From positions 74,196,607-74,260,606 of the forward strand of contig CM056586.1 in the NCBI GenBank assembly GCA_029721435.1: DNA of 64,000 bases, in the 5' to 3' direction. The notes under the pieces were generated by a model that searched no databases, had not been told where the DNA came from, and worked only from the letters and a program-made list of their open reading frames with translations. Positions within the stretch are counted from its first letter, which is position 1; every line of letters begins with the position of its first letter. Both the position numbers and the translations under genes were made by a program. Shown here in pieces: positions 35,850 to 47,356 of the stretch. Origin of the DNA: Gymnothorax reevesii (Eukaryota; Chordata; Actinopteri; Anguilliformes; Muraenidae).

Positions 35850-36373
35850 AACACGACGGTGGCGGATCAATTATGGTCTGGGGAGGAATAAGCAGGAACG
35901 GCAGAACGGACCTGCATGTCATGGGGAGACGGACGATGACAGGGGTACGGTACAGGGATGAGATCCTCATGGGGAGAGGGATGATGACAGGGGTACGGTA
36001 CAGGGATGAGATCCTCATGGGGAGAGGGACGATGACAGGGGTACGGTACAGGGATGAGATCCTCAATGTGTACGTAAGACCATACGCTGGTGCTGTTGGC
36101 CCTGATTTCATCTTGATGGATGATAACGCCCGTCCCCATCGTGCTACGGTGGTGAATCAATTCTTAGAGCAGGAGACAATTGTCTGCATGGACTGGCCCG
36201 CGCGTTCGCCGGACCTAAACCCTATCGAGCACATGTGGAACATGCTGCAGGTCGCCATTTCCAGTCGTAGGGCACAACCCACAACTCTAGAAGAGCTTGG
36301 AAATGCCCTTGTTGAAGAATGGAACAACATTCCAATTGCAAGCATCCGGGTTCTGATTGACAGTATGACCTGA
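35850..36373 (+). pseudogene. Tc1-like transposase catalytic fragment with in-frame triplication
   Basis: An open frame of about 174 codons starts within GGGSIMVWGGIS. It carries the second catalytic Asp block FILMDDNARPHRA and the Glu block [15 protein letters not shown], spaced as in DD34E Tc1 transposases, and ends at IDSMT-stop. The HTH domain, first Asp and left terminal repeat are missing. A 16-residue segment (MGRGTMTGVRYRDEIL type) occurs three times between the WGGIS block and the second Asp, where relatives have one copy. The frame is otherwise intact. Confidence 0.88.
35921..36064 (+). repeat. 48-bp x 3 tandem repeat inside a transposase ORF
   Basis: Units start at 35,921, 35,969 and 36,017. 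48 bp is 16 codons, so the reading frame is kept. The units differ at only two or three bases. Confidence 0.95.
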
Positions 36374-36615
36374 TGTTTGTCAAGCCGTCATTCAAGCTCG
36401 GGGAGGCCATACCCGTTATTGACATTAACTGTGGTAATGAAAAATCAAACGAACACTGTCTGTTTTCACTTTACATGTCAGAGGTGAAACCATGAAGTGT
36501 TTGTGAAACACTGACTGCATGTCATTTATCCAATATTTTGTTCATCAGTGGCAGTTATCAAATTTTTATGTCATTTCACAAAAAAATTCCTATGATCCCT
36601 ATCAAATTTAGAGTA

Positions 36616-36621
36616 ATATAT

Positions 36622-36656
<35 letters not shown>
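36616..36656. repeat. Compound (TA)n(CA)n(TA)n microsatellite
   Basis: A short ACACAC run is followed by an uninterrupted AT run. Confidence 0.9.
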
Positions 36657-37185
36657 GAATGCTTGCGTTCTATGCTCAGTAAAGTCGCTTGCAGACTGGA
36701 TGTGAAACAAATCTTTTCGTACAACTGATTACAATGCAAAGACGTGATAGTCAGACAGGGTTTTAATATAGCACCGTGTCCGAAAGTCATAAAAGTTCTA
36801 ATTTTTCTGAGAATTCCAGGAATTATTAGACGTACAAACTTGGCCATGTTTGTGTTTGACCTTCACAAAATGCAAATTGATAGCTATCGACTTTTTTTGG
36901 TCTTTTTAGCCTATTTGTCTGTTTTCTTCTGTTGAAGATAGACAACAGTCTTTATTCAGTCTTTCTTTTGAAAATTAGTCAGATGGATAGAACAGATTCG
37001 CGCCTTATTTCCACAGCAGAGATAAAATAGTGCTTGTAGTCAGTCAGCAAATCAATTCCATGACCATTGACAGAGTGAATAAATTATCGCATGCACGATC
37101 AAGACTGTCCGACGCAAAATGCAAAATACTCCATGTCCAGCAGCCAGCAAGAAGTAAAAGTGTTGATATGAGAACAGAATTATAG
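36657..37185. other. Intron sequence, nothing recognised
   Basis: It follows the decayed 3' end of the Tc1 copy. No exon or repeat was identified. Confidence 0.3.
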
Positions 37186-37650
37186 CTGCTGGATAGCTCA
37201 CTCGGTTAAGGCACTGCAGAGGTGACTATCACGTCGCGGGTTCGAGCCCCGGCGTACCCACCAACAGGGGTTGGCAGCCTTTTCAGAGTAGCGCACGATT
37301 CGCCATCGCGCTACAGGGTTCCAAATTGGGAAGGGTCTGCCAGATTAGGGGATATAATAATAGCTTTGTTCGTTGCTCCAGTGCCTCCTGTTGGCCAGAC
37401 GCGAGCTCGTCAGGAAGACTTCGGGTTTGTTCATGTCCGGGTATCCTCCGCCCTCGTTCTGAACTTACGAGGATTCAACCAATGAGTGTATAAGAATCAG
37501 TGGCTGACAGGCACGTGCTTCGGAGGAGAGCCGTGAACTGTCCTCACTATCCTGAGTTGGCAGCAAGGGGTGGCATACGAGCAAGCTTTGTACATAGTTC
37601 ACCAATCGGGCATTCCAGATTCGGGTGGGATTGGAGATGCCAAATTTAAA
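37186..37650 (+). repeat. tRNA-derived SINE with A-rich tail
   Basis: The head reads like a tRNA: an A-box-like TAGCTCACTCGGTTAAGGC (about 37,194) and B box GGGTTCGAGCCCC (about 37,237), followed by 'GTACCCACCA'. The body ends in 'CACCAATCGGGCATTCCAGATTCGGGTGGGATTGG' and an A/G-rich run, a tail type seen in LINE-mobilised fish SINEs. It is not a functional tRNA gene: the acceptor stem does not pair. Confidence 0.65.
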
Positions 37651-38059
37651 AAAAAGAAGAGTGAGAAAAAAAAGAAAAAGAAAGAAAAAAAGAGAACAGA
37701 ATTATAACAAAATAAAGAATAAAAATATATCACCAACAAACGGAACATCCAAAAAAGATAACCTGCAATTTAATAAATCAGTGTTCATTGGATGTTCTGT
37801 TGTTAAAATGTTTCTTCTTTATTTCGTTATCAATCTGTTCTAATCGTCCTCTTTATATAACCCCGAACGCCAAATGGCGTTTCAAGGATATTACGTTTTT
37901 GGCCTGATCGCCGCCGCCGCGCCACCCTACGTGTTAACACGATAATTTCAGTAATATTTCAATTAGAAAGTTCATGTTTTGCATTTAAGTAAGTATCATA
38001 GAGAGGAAGAACTGATTCGATTTTGGACAACTTGCAATTTCTAGATTGGCCACCAGGGG
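37651..38059. other. Intron sequence
   Basis: An A/G-rich tail is followed by unclassified sequence. 'CCGCCGCCGCGCC' at about 37,910 is a local GC-rich spot. Confidence 0.3.
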
Positions 38060-38780
38060 CAAAAACTGAAAAATCACTGTTTTTATCATATCTCTGGAAA
38101 TATTTGTCCGATTCACCTCAAATCAAGTGTAAATGAAAGGTAAATAGCACTACTGCCTCACAGCAAGTAGGTTGTGGGCTCGAATCCGGCCTGGGGCCTT
38201 TCTGTGTGGAGATTGCATGTTCTCCCCGTGTTCGCGTTGGGGTACTCCGGTTTCCACCACCCACAAACATGCGATGTGGGAACACTCCTGTATGGCTGTG
38301 TGCGAATGTTTGGTGCTGGTCGGAGGGGCCGTAGGAGCGTACTGGCAGCCACGCTTCCATCAGTCTGCCCCAGGGCAGTGGTGGCTACAAAAATGTAGTT
38401 TATCACCATCAGAGCATGAATTAGTGAGTGAATGAATAATGTATCCATTGTGAAGCGTCTTTGAGTGTCCAGAAAAGCGCTATATAAAATTGATGCATCA
38501 TTATTATTATTATTATTATAAAATTCACCATTTTTGCCATATCTGTCCAATTGACATGAAACTATGTGCAACTGCAAGGTCATGACCTCACAAGGTGTCA
38601 CATGATGACATCATACCTGTATGGTTCAATATTTTGCCACTAGGTGGCGCTTTGTGATGGAAAATTACCATTTTGGCCATATCTTCAGAACCATTTGTCC
38701 GATTGATCTGAAATTAAGTTCAAATGAAAGTCTATTCAAGGTCTATTCAAGGATTGGGTAATTGGAGGATTGGGGGCGTT
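38060..38780. repeat. Degenerate tandem repeat split by a SINE
   Basis: The motif 'AAAATCACCATTTTTGCCATATCT...CATTTGTCCGATTGATCTGAAATTAAG' occurs near 38,070, 38,520 and 38,665, with 'GCCACTAGGTGGCGC' between units. The first unit is separated from the others by the SINE at 38,143-38,520, which was therefore inserted later. Confidence 0.55.
38143..38520 (+). repeat. tRNA-derived SINE (DANA/V-SINE-like)
   Basis: The body order is 'CTACTGCCTCACAGCAAGTAGG', B-box-like GGCTCGAATCC (38,177-38,187), 'GGGGCCTTTCTGTGTGGAG', 'TTGCATGTTCTCCCCGTG', and a tail 'GTGAAGCGTCTTTGAGTG...AAAAGCGCTATATAAA' followed by a short (ATT)n. It is related to the inverted copy at 13,300-13,525. Confidence 0.8.
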
Positions 38781-39964
38781 CGGGGATATACCCCAAGCCG
38801 TCGCCTCCGATAAAAAAAGCCTAGTTTTTTTTGGCTGTCAGACACGGAGGCATTGTACATTGTCCCGCGCTAATGTCGACTCACTTTATTGAGTAGAGCT
38901 TAACCAGAAACATTGATTGAAATTCTTGGTACTCATCTTGAAGAACTGAGCCCTCTTCTCAAAACATTCACGTTTAATATCTAAAAGAGTCAGTAGATTT
39001 GAAGAAATTAAAAACAATAATCAACTGTCAGACACGGAGATATTAAAACCCTGTCAGACTTTCGGACACGAGACACTGCGTTCAACGCAATCCGTCGTGC
39101 GAAAAATTCGTTTCGCGTCCAGTGTGCAAGCAGCTTAATACTAGGCTACTATTATTCTCACTTAGGTTTTATGGTTTTTAGTGGGGGAAAGGAATACAGC
39201 TAGATTGGTATGATGTCGTACTGAGTTAAGATCACATATTGAAAATAAATGTGTAACGTATCTTGCATTGTTGTCCATGCAAGTTAATCCCAAAATTTTA
39301 AGTAGCAACAGGGTGTAATAATAGGAACACGATATCCATCGTTTCTCTTCCCAATGAGCAACTGTAGTATTTCATTCCAACTTCATAAGTTTGAATGATC
39401 TGCCGTAGTTTTGTTTTGAAATCCCATTCAAGTTCGCTAATGGTAATAATTTGCGAATGCCCAAGCTAGCCAGCTAACTCATATTCGTAATGCTTAATAT
39501 AGATGTAAGCGGTGCAGAAAACATCACTGAAGCAGCGAAGTAAAATGCAACATTACCGCAACATGCAGATGTAGGACAGAGGCTTCTATATTCCAACACA
39601 TTAAAGGTGAGGAGAGGAGCTCATTTGACTGGTGAAGATTTGACTTGGCTGTGTTATACACAAACACACCTTCTTTGCCACTTGTGCTGGAAGGAGGGAC
39701 AGAGGCGGGACAGAGGAGTACTTGCGCCAGGCTACGCCGGGCACAAAATTGTAACATACGCCTGGACACACCCCGTTGGTGTGGCGCACCCCCCATTCGC
39801 CACGCCTGGTCTATGAATTTAGAGCCGAAGGCCTTCGTTTTACACAGTAAAGTTTCCCAGGCATTTGTGGACGTCACTAAGTATTGAGGTACTTGACAAA
39901 CTTTTGCTGAAGTAATATGGAGCCCATATGATAATGTATAACACTTGCAGGTAAATGACGGTTT
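38781..39964. other. Intron sequence, nothing recognised
   Basis: ORFs in both strands between 39,524 and 39,887 overlap one another in several frames and have no domains. 'CTGTCAGACACGGAG' recurs at about 38,836 and 39,026, a possible short direct duplication. Confidence 0.3.
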
Positions 39965-40255
39965 TTCTGAGTGATCGTAATCTTCGATTCATCTTAGGCT
40001 TGTGCCCTTGCGCTATCCACACAGAAATTGCTGTAGATTTTTAAAAAATTTTAATTATGTAACTTTAAGTTATGGTAGATGGCGACATACCCAGATCCCT
40101 TCGTATTTTTCTTTGAGTACCACCTTTTTATGGCTTTCTCACAAATATGTGGGCAAACTGGCGATCCATGGCCCATTTTTGTTCCTGAAGGGCAAAGCCG
40201 TTCCTGGACGCTGCTTTTGTACTAAATCATGATAACAATCACTTAGTAGCATCAG
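39965..40255 (-). mobile_element. Tc1-like fragment (HTH side), minus orientation
   Basis: 'TTTTAATTATGTAAC', 'TGTGGGCAAACTGGCGATCC', 'TGTTCCTGAAGGGCAAAGCC' and 'GACGCTGCTTTTGTACTAAATCATG' align in order with 15,230-15,430 of the Tc1 element at 13,899-15,728. Termini and catalytic region are missing. Confidence 0.65.
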
Positions 40256-40262
40256 CTGTTCC

Positions 40263-40383
40263 ACACAGAAGGGAAAAGTTTAGGGGCCCCAAACAGAAGG
40301 GGAAAGTTTAGGGGCCCCACACAGAAGGGGAAAGTTTAGGGGCCCCACACAGAAGGGAAAAGTTTAGGGGCCCCACACAGAAG
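40263..40383. repeat. Minisatellite, 28 bp x 4.3
   Basis: Four 28-bp units start at 40,263, 40,291, 40,319 and 40,347 and end with AGGGGCCCC; a partial fifth follows. Units differ at one or two bases. The array begins 8 bp after the Tc1 fragment. Confidence 0.93.
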
Positions 40384-40829
40384 TTCAGTCAGAAAAATTA
40401 TTCTTCTGCATGCGGCCCTGAGTGGAGGAAATTAACCTGTTAGTTTTGTCCAGTGAATTGATTTTTATTGTTCCGTTTGTAATATCCTTCTATAAATGCT
40501 CAACTTAATTTAAGAGGTAAATTTATACCTATTATTTAAAGTTATTCTCACAGCTCATTCTCAGTAAATACTGTGTAGTTAATACTGAACAACAAGAGAG
40601 TGGACAGCCAGCAAAAGTAGAGTTATTTAAGGCTTTGAAAGGGTCCATTGGATTCTTGAGGTGGAGTTACGGTTGCTCCACGGGGTTGGTGTGGCCTGTG
40701 ACAGTGGGTTTCAATCTCCTATATTTTTAAAGGTCCAAAGTTCCCGGCTGCACCACCCCAATGCCCTCTGCTGTTTTCCTTACTGAAGTTTAATCATTAT
40801 AAATATCCGTATGGGGAATGTCCCCCATT

Positions 40830-41070
40830 GTTATCATACTGGGTGACTAATATCCACACTGATGACCCTTCCAGGGTTTTAGCAAATGATTTCACTTCTT
40901 TCCTGGATTGTCTTGGTATCAATCAACAATGTCGCTTTTCCAACACACAACACAAGCCACATACTAGACTTAGTCTGCCACGCTGATCTCACTCCCAGCA
41001 GCCTCGCAGTTGCTAAATTCTCCATCTCCGACCACGAAGTTGAACTCTTTGAGGTTTGTGCCCTTTATCA
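40830..41070 (+). pseudogene. LINE endonuclease (APE-type) remnant
   Basis: Three motifs of a non-LTR retrotransposon endonuclease occur in order. 'LGD-NIHTDDPS' has one codon damaged where relatives read LGDFNIH. Then comes FPTHNTSHILDLVCHADL, and then ISDHEV, the catalytic SDH block. A frameshift lies between the first and second motifs near 40,935. The pattern fits the CR1/L2 group. It is truncated on both sides. Confidence 0.72.
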
Positions 41071-41734
41071 GAATGATGTTAAGGATCGTCCCAAGAAGAG
41101 CGAATAATGAAATGCATCCCATCCCGACGTCACTAAGCCTCAGCTTGATGACAGAAACCCACATTTACAGCATAGCGATGAGCTGCAATCAAACCGCATC
41201 CATGGTTTGTTGCTATATTAATCTACCATTTTTTTCACAAAAAAATAGGTATACTGAAACTAGCAGGCATAGGTATACTGAAACTACTTTGGCTAGCTCA
41301 CACCTTAAAGAGTTAGTTCCCTTTTTTTTAAGTAAGGCTGTATGTGGTTATTATCCATAATCAGACCTACAATCAGCAATCTGAATACCCCCAGTTCGGA
41401 GAGGCAGACGACGATAATGAGTCGAAAGCTGAGTAATGTACAACTGTCGAATGACCTGCAAATATTATTTTAACCACCTAAATAATCTACCTAAAGACAT
41501 ACCTTAAAAATTGCCGCGCTCAACTTGAAGTTGGAGAGACTAAGGTTTTCTCTCAAAGGCTCTCTGAAGAAATTTGACAATATTTAGAACCCCTTGCTGT
41601 TCATTATAGACTCACTAGATATTACGCCTGAAGAGTCTGATATCTGAGATCTGCTGATGTAGACCACCGCCAAAACATACTTAAAAAAAAAAAAAAAATA
41701 GCCACTCTAACACGAGGCAGGACCCCAAAGCCCC
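41071..41734. other. Intron sequence
   Basis: A short exact direct repeat, 'TAGGTATACTGAAACTA', occurs at about 41,247 and 41,270. Otherwise nothing was recognised. Confidence 0.3.
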
Positions 41735-42005
41735 CTGCATAGTTGTCCTAACCAGAAACCGTGATGATCGGTGATGGCATTTTCCAGTTATCGCTCGGAA
41801 TGGAAATGAAAGATAGTGGCTGTGGCAACCATATTTGATTTTGGATCGTGACCAAAATCGATAGGCTGGTGTGGTAACTGCATCCCGATGTCCTGACCAA
41901 AATCGTGTTGAATGGTGATGGTGTTTTTCAGTCATCGCAAAGAATGGAAATTCAAGATGGTGGCTGTGGCGGCCATATTTGATTTTGGATTGCGACCAAA
42001 GAACT
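41735..42005. repeat. Tandem repeat, ~144 bp x 2
   Basis: Units starting at 41,735 and 41,879 share 'GTCCTxACCA', 'GGTGATGG', 'TTTTCAGT', 'CGGAATGGAAAT', 'GTGGCTGTGGCxxCCATATTTGATTTTGGATCG'. They have diverged by roughly 15-20% by eye. Confidence 0.75.
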
Positions 42006-43211
42006 CTACTTCGCCAGCTTGGCACATCGAGAGTTATTTTTATACATGGGAAACAACCAAAATGATATGATATATGAAAATGATTTGCCTGACAGCTGGC
42101 GAGATGCGAAAAACATGACACTCCAGATTGCCTTTATGGAACCCAGACCTTTTTCACTGCAACTGGTTTTTCAACGCAATTACAATGCAGATTACAAATG
42201 TGGATATGGAGAAGTGACTTAGCTTTGCTGTAAATTGACAGTATGGTGGCGCTATTGCGAACTTGGAGCTCTGTTAACCTTTGCCCCACAATATTCCAAT
42301 AAAATATGCTTGCATATTTTAACTGAGACAAACTCTAAGTTAATAACTGAGACTGAAGCTGTGCAATTGCTGTAATGCAGCCATATACATGAAGTGAAGC
42401 ATAATGTTTACAATGATTCTTAAAAGTTCTCCGATGTTTTGCCTTCTCTGTGTCAGATTACCTTCTTATGACAGGACAGTCCTCAATACATCATTAAAAA
42501 ACAGAATGTAAACCCAAGGTCCAAACCGATCAAAAGTTAAACATCGTCTCTCATTTCCTTTTTCCTTTTTGTTTGTAAGGCAGAACCACCACAATTTACA
42601 GCAAAAGTGAGATCTAGCCTCAACAGCAGAATTTTTCTACTAACGGTTTAAGACTTTGCAGAGAAAACACGCTCTGAAACACAATGGCGCAGGGAAAAGA
42701 ACAAGTGAGGAGCGAAACACTAACATGCAACGTAATAGACCGTGTGTTTCACAGCTCCCCAAGCCCATGACAAGTCATGAATGAAGCCGCGTAATTAAGT
42801 TTGTTAAGACTGGGTTCGTTAAGCTGCTAAAAAGCGATGTTTAAGAGCGCAAAAGATATATGGGGTTTACATTTAATGCTTTTCAGGTCTGTGGAGCAGG
42901 AAGCATATGATATTAAAAACATTTCAATAATAGCAAAAAACAAATTATCTCAATGCAGATTCCATTTTTATGCGAGTCAAAGTCAGGGAATTTCTGTCAA
43001 TCCTTTACTCATATTTGCTCGAATCATGTTTCTGTTATTTCTTCCAGTGTTTTACTGACATAATCTCAAAGGTCTTTGAAACCAATATTAATATAATACC
43101 CACCTGATTTTACCCCAGAAGTGTCACGGTTTTGTCAGGAAACACTGCCAAAGACTGCATGCACCCCACACACAACACATGAAGGAAACACACAGGTGCT
43201 GCTACGCTAAC
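42006..43211. other. tank last intron, 5' part
   Basis: No exon or element was recognised. Confidence 0.35.
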
Positions 43212-43594
43212 CTTCTGAGGACCTCGAACTCCGTCCAGGCTGTGTGGGCTGGAGAGGGAAGGGGGTGGAAGCATTGGATAGGCGAATCTGACGACTCGCT
43301 CCTGTAGGACGGTGGGGTCGCTGACGACCATCGCTGGTCTTCCCCTGCCCATGAGAGCCTCCACGCGTTTCTCGGGGGTGCTGTTCAGGAACTCGTACTC
43401 GCTGTCCGTTGATGGCGGGAACTTCACGCTCAGCTTGGTGAGGGAGTCGAGAAAGTCTCCGTCGTCCGGGCTGGCGCCCCGGGACGCCAGAGATGCCGTC
43501 CCCGGCTCCTCGGGCCTGATGGCGGACGAGAACGGCCCCTCCGCCTGCTCTGCTGTCACGTCAGTACACTGGATGGGCATGGAGAACTGCTGAT
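43212..43594 (-). CDS. tank: tank large central exon: TRAF-binding motif and acidic region
   Basis: It opens after acceptor TTGTTGCTCAG with DQQFSMPIQCTDVT. PIQCT fits the PxQxT TRAF2/TRAF3-binding core, and PIQCTD is identical to human TANK. Further on, DSLTKLSVKFPP and EFLNSTPEKR match the human SLSKFNVKFPP and FLHSTPERP block. It ends SLDGVRGPQK before donor GTTAGC. It is 383 bp (128 residues counting the split codon), phase 1 in and phase 0 out. The exon is clearly GC-richer than its introns. The corresponding human region is longer. Regulation cannot be judged from sequence. Confidence 0.95.
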
Positions 43595-44426
43595 CTGAGC
43601 AACAAGCAGAAAACTCACCTTCACTTCAGGGGGATTCAATGATCACAGTCAAGCAAGCGAAGGCTGAGCACAGACCTGCCTTTCAATCAGCATTATGAAC
43701 ACGCAATATTTTTGCATTCATTCTCATTTATTCCAGAAATCTCCCCAACTCATATTGTGTCAAAATCTAAAGTGAATCTCCCAAACCAAGCAAAAAATAA
43801 AAAAAGAGAGAAGAAAAATGCTGGTGATATCTGGTGAAGAGTCAATCTGCAGTTTTCAGTTTGGCAAACTTAGCGGCATGGTCGCCTGTAGTTACTCGGG
43901 CCGATTGGCACCGAGTCAAAAAATGGGCAGTTTTTTATTTTATTTTCTGTGTCGTGATCTTCCTTAGGCTCAGTTACCAGTGCAGCGCATGCACAAGTCT
44001 TAGTTACGAGCACGAGGTGAAAAGCTCATCCGCCCGAATAAAGTTCTTTATTTATTTGACAATTTGCCTGTAGTTTCACTTCTGGAGGAAGTAGACAGCA
44101 GAGCAGAACTAACAATTTTGCCTGAATACTGAGCAATATCATTTAAATGATGCTTTTCAGATTTTACACACATGCTTTCTGTATTCATCAAGTGTCAACC
44201 TGTGCAAGTATTGGACCCTAGCAAATCACTGGCCCTCTGGCATGATTTCAGTAATTTCCTTTCAGTGTGAGGTGGGAACGTCCTACAGCCGTCACCTGTA
44301 TATACCAGCATGTGGGAGCAATTTAAAAATGCACATGCATTGAATCAAAGTCCCATATACACTATTTAAAAATACATTTTTAAAAATACAGAACGTCCCC
44401 TTCAGGTGTGGTGAAATAGAGGAATA
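43595..44426. other. tank intron sequence before a Tc1 insertion
   Basis: Nothing was recognised apart from the Tc1 element that follows. Confidence 0.35.
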
Positions 44427-45927
44427 CGGTGCTCTAAAAAAGTATTTGCACCCAGTTTCTTCTGTTTTAGCATAAATAAATGTTTCAAATCATCAAACAA
44501 ATTTTTAAATTAGTCAAAGATGCCCCAAGTAAAGACAACATGCAGATTTTAAATGACAGTTTCATTTATTAAATGAAAAAGCTATCAAAGCCTGCCCGAC
44601 CCTGTGTTAACAAGTAATTGCCCCTTAGTTCTTAAATAAACCAAGTAAACAAACCTAATTGATAGTTGGGTTCAATGTCACTGGACAAACACCAAGGCAC
44701 AGTTACTGCCAGCCCTGCTACATCTGAAAATCAGTTAAATAGAAACTTGTATGGGAATCTGAAGTGAGCAAAAAGCAGCACATAATGCTGCCATTTAAAT
44801 AAATTTAATGACATTTGAGAAACTAAGTTAAAGATGTCTATCAATCTAGAAAGAGTTGCAAAGTCATTTCGACGGCTCGGGGACTCCAGTGAACCATAAT
44901 GAGAGTCATTATTTACGAAAGGAGTAACCTTAGAACTGTGGTGCACCTTCATTGCACTGGCTGGCCTAAAAAAAATTTCTAGGAGAGTGGATTGACGACT
45001 AATCCAAACAAACACCTAAAGAACTGCAGGCCTCACTTGCCTCAGTTAGTGTTCACAATTCTATAGTAAGAAATAAACGGACACAACTGGCATACATTGT
45101 AGAGATGCAAAAAAACACAAAGGAACAACTCAAATTTGACAAAAAAAACATCTTAATGACCCCCATGACTTTTGGAATAATATTTTGTGGATTGATGGGT
45201 CAAAAGTGGTACTTTTTGGAAGACATGAGTCCAAATACATCAGGCATTAAGCAAACACAGCACTCCACAATAATAACATCAAAGCAACAGTCAGACACAG
45301 CGGCAGTACTGTGATGGTCTGGGGCTGCTGTGCTGCTTCAGGACCTGGGCGACTCGCCATAACGGACGGAACCACAAATCCTGCTCTCTACCAGAAAATC
45401 CCGAGGGAGAATGTTCGTCCAGCAGTTAGTTGCCTACAGCTTCAGCACATTTAGGTTACGCAGCAGGACAATGATCTGAAGCACATTAAGTCCACAACTA
45501 AATGGGTCAAAAGAAAAGAAAAAAAGATGGTTTTACTGTGGCCAATCAAAGTCCTGACTTGAATCCAACTGAGATACCGTGGCATGGCCTTAAACGGGCA
45601 GTTCATGCTCGAAAACTCTCCCATGTGGCTGAATTAAAACAATTCTGCAAAGAGTTGGCCCAAATTCCTCCACAACAGTAGAAGGTTCATTGTCAGTAAC
45701 CACTGACAACTTGATTGCAGTTGCTGCTGCAAAGGGGAGCCCAACCAGTAACTGTTTACCGTCAATAAATGAAGCAATCATTTAAAGGCTGCATTTTGTG
45801 TTTACTCAAGTTGTCTTTGTCTTATTTTATTAAATTATTGCGATGTTCTGAAACACATAAATATGACAAACAAGCAAAAATAGAAGAAATTGTAAAGGGG
45901 GCAAATGCTTTTTGACCAAACTGAATG
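44427..45927 (+). mobile_element. Tc1-like transposon in a tank intron, inactive
   Basis: Flanked by TA (44,425-44,426 and 45,928-45,929). The ends share the 'AAAAAGxATTTGCxCCC' segment, reading inward from both sides. It is 1,501 bp. The plus strand has decayed transposase pieces: 'MTFGIIFCGLMGQKWYFLE' region (45,150-45,220), 'VMVWGCC'-like sequence at about 45,312, a 'QQDNDLKHIK'-like block at about 45,465 and an 'NQSPDLNPTEIPW'-like block at about 45,545. Frameshifts and stops separate them. Confidence 0.78.
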
Positions 45928-46463
45928 TACATTTACTCTAGTTACTAGCTCATCAGGAAAATGTTTATTTTCTGTCCTGTGTCTTTGTTTATGCACTCCC
46001 ATCCTGCGAAGACTCAATTTTTCATTGAGTACTTCCTTATGAAAGCACAGGGAGAACACTTTTCCAAGCAATTACTGTCGAACAGCCAAGATAGTACAAC
46101 TTTGCCAATGAGATAATTAAAGATATTTACTTCAGCATTCTATTTTACTACAGGTTAAAGGATGCAGTTCAACGAAGCAATATAGCACCAAATAAACAGT
46201 TGTCTTACAGGTGTTGTTCTGTTTAAGAGTAAAGAGTTTTTTCCAGCAGAGCACAAAAGCAAAAATATATTATTTTCATTATGTTATGACAATTTGAAAT
46301 AATTTTAACTCAACCTTTCCCTCCCTCATAATTAAATTAGTGTCAGATTTGGTCTACATTCAGGTTAAATAGATGTGCATCCTTAGCAGGCTATTACTGC
46401 GAGCTGGTGCAAAGCGGTTATTCAAGGCGTTAAGTGACTTCCAATGAAAAACTGAAGAATTAC

Positions 46464-46582
46464 CGTTTGCTGGATATTTTCCCGAGCATATTTTTCTCAG
46501 GTGATCCCTTTGTTTTTTAGCTAATGTCTGGATCAGGCAGAATTTTCCCTGAAGTTCCCGAAATGCATCTTGAATCTCTTTA
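46464..46582 (-). CDS. tank: tank exon: TBK1/IKK-epsilon-binding segment
   Basis: Acceptor TTTGTCTCCCAG; donor GTAATT. It encodes KEIQDAFRELQGKF, then IQTLAKKQRDHLRKI. These align with human TANK KTFWDLKEEFHKI and MLAKAQKDHLSKL, the helix that binds the scaffold-dimerisation coiled coil of TBK1/IKK-epsilon. It is 119 bp, phase 2 in (the split codon is completed by T) and phase 1 out, and joins cleanly to both neighbours. It is separated from the upstream exon by only 91 bp. Confidence 0.94.
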
Positions 46583-46673
46583 CTGGGAGACAAAGAACAG
46601 AAGTTAGACAGTTCTTAGCACAAAAAACTCCAACGAAGCGAATAATGCAGGGGTCCCCGAGAGAAACACGTAC

Positions 46674-46741
46674 TTCTCCGAGGAACTGGACCCAGGTAGG
46701 ATGTGTGGAGACACAGCAGCAGCTTCCAAACAGTCGTTTCC
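46674..46741 (-). CDS. tank: tank small linker exon
   Basis: A 68-bp segment between acceptor GCTGTGTTTTAG and donor GTACGT encodes GNDCLEAAAVSPHILPGSSS plus SE and two bases of the next codon. There is little sequence conservation, but its position, phase (0 in, 2 out) and 'SPxxLPG...' resemblance to human SPLLHERGN support it. Without it the frame from the upstream exon (phase 0) would not fit the downstream exon, which needs two bases. Confidence 0.8.
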
Positions 46742-47356
46742 CTAAAACACAGCATGTTGGACATTGACTCCCAATGGATACGATACCATGTATTTCAAAT
46801 CTGAAAACGATGCAGAGCTATTTGGCAAAAAGTTCAAGACAACAAACAAAATGGCACAACTGCGCAATGAACACTGGGTAATTACTTCAGAGTCAGTGAA
46901 AAGATTTAGAAAGTAGACCATTCAGGGAATGTGAAAAATTGACAGTGAAAGCGATGAGCAAAATTTTCGGCAGCAAAACATATACCATCAAGGCCAGGTG
47001 TAAATACGCGAGGCGATGTCTCTCTGAGGCGATGTCTCTCTGTGATTCTAACGAGCCGGAATCAATCAGAAAGACACACCAGACTTCTGCTTTCACTGGC
47101 TCAAAGAAAAGCTCCAGACAATTTTTAAGATTTTGAAAAAAATATCAGTTGAGGATAGTGACACATACATTAAACCCTTAATAACTGAATTGCATAGAAT
47201 TGACAAATGCTATTTATTAATGTGTCTGGGTCTCCATTTATTTATTACAAGAGAATATAAGGACTATAGGTCCCACTTCATTGAAACCAAAATTTTCGAG
47301 TAACACAAGGCCATATAAATTGATAGAATTACTGTGAATACTTCCAAAGCTTTTCT

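Noticed and set aside
37186..37265. tRNA-like head with A and B boxes ending in CCA
   Set aside because: The acceptor stem does not pair and the sequence continues into a SINE body, so it is not a tRNA gene.
38158..38601. 147-codon minus-strand ORF
   Set aside because: It is the antisense of a SINE and its tail, with a (AAT)n run giving poly-Asn.
39524..39887. Overlapping ORFs of 62-117 codons on both strands
   Set aside because: Four overlapping frames on two strands in one GC-richer patch with no domain; most likely chance.
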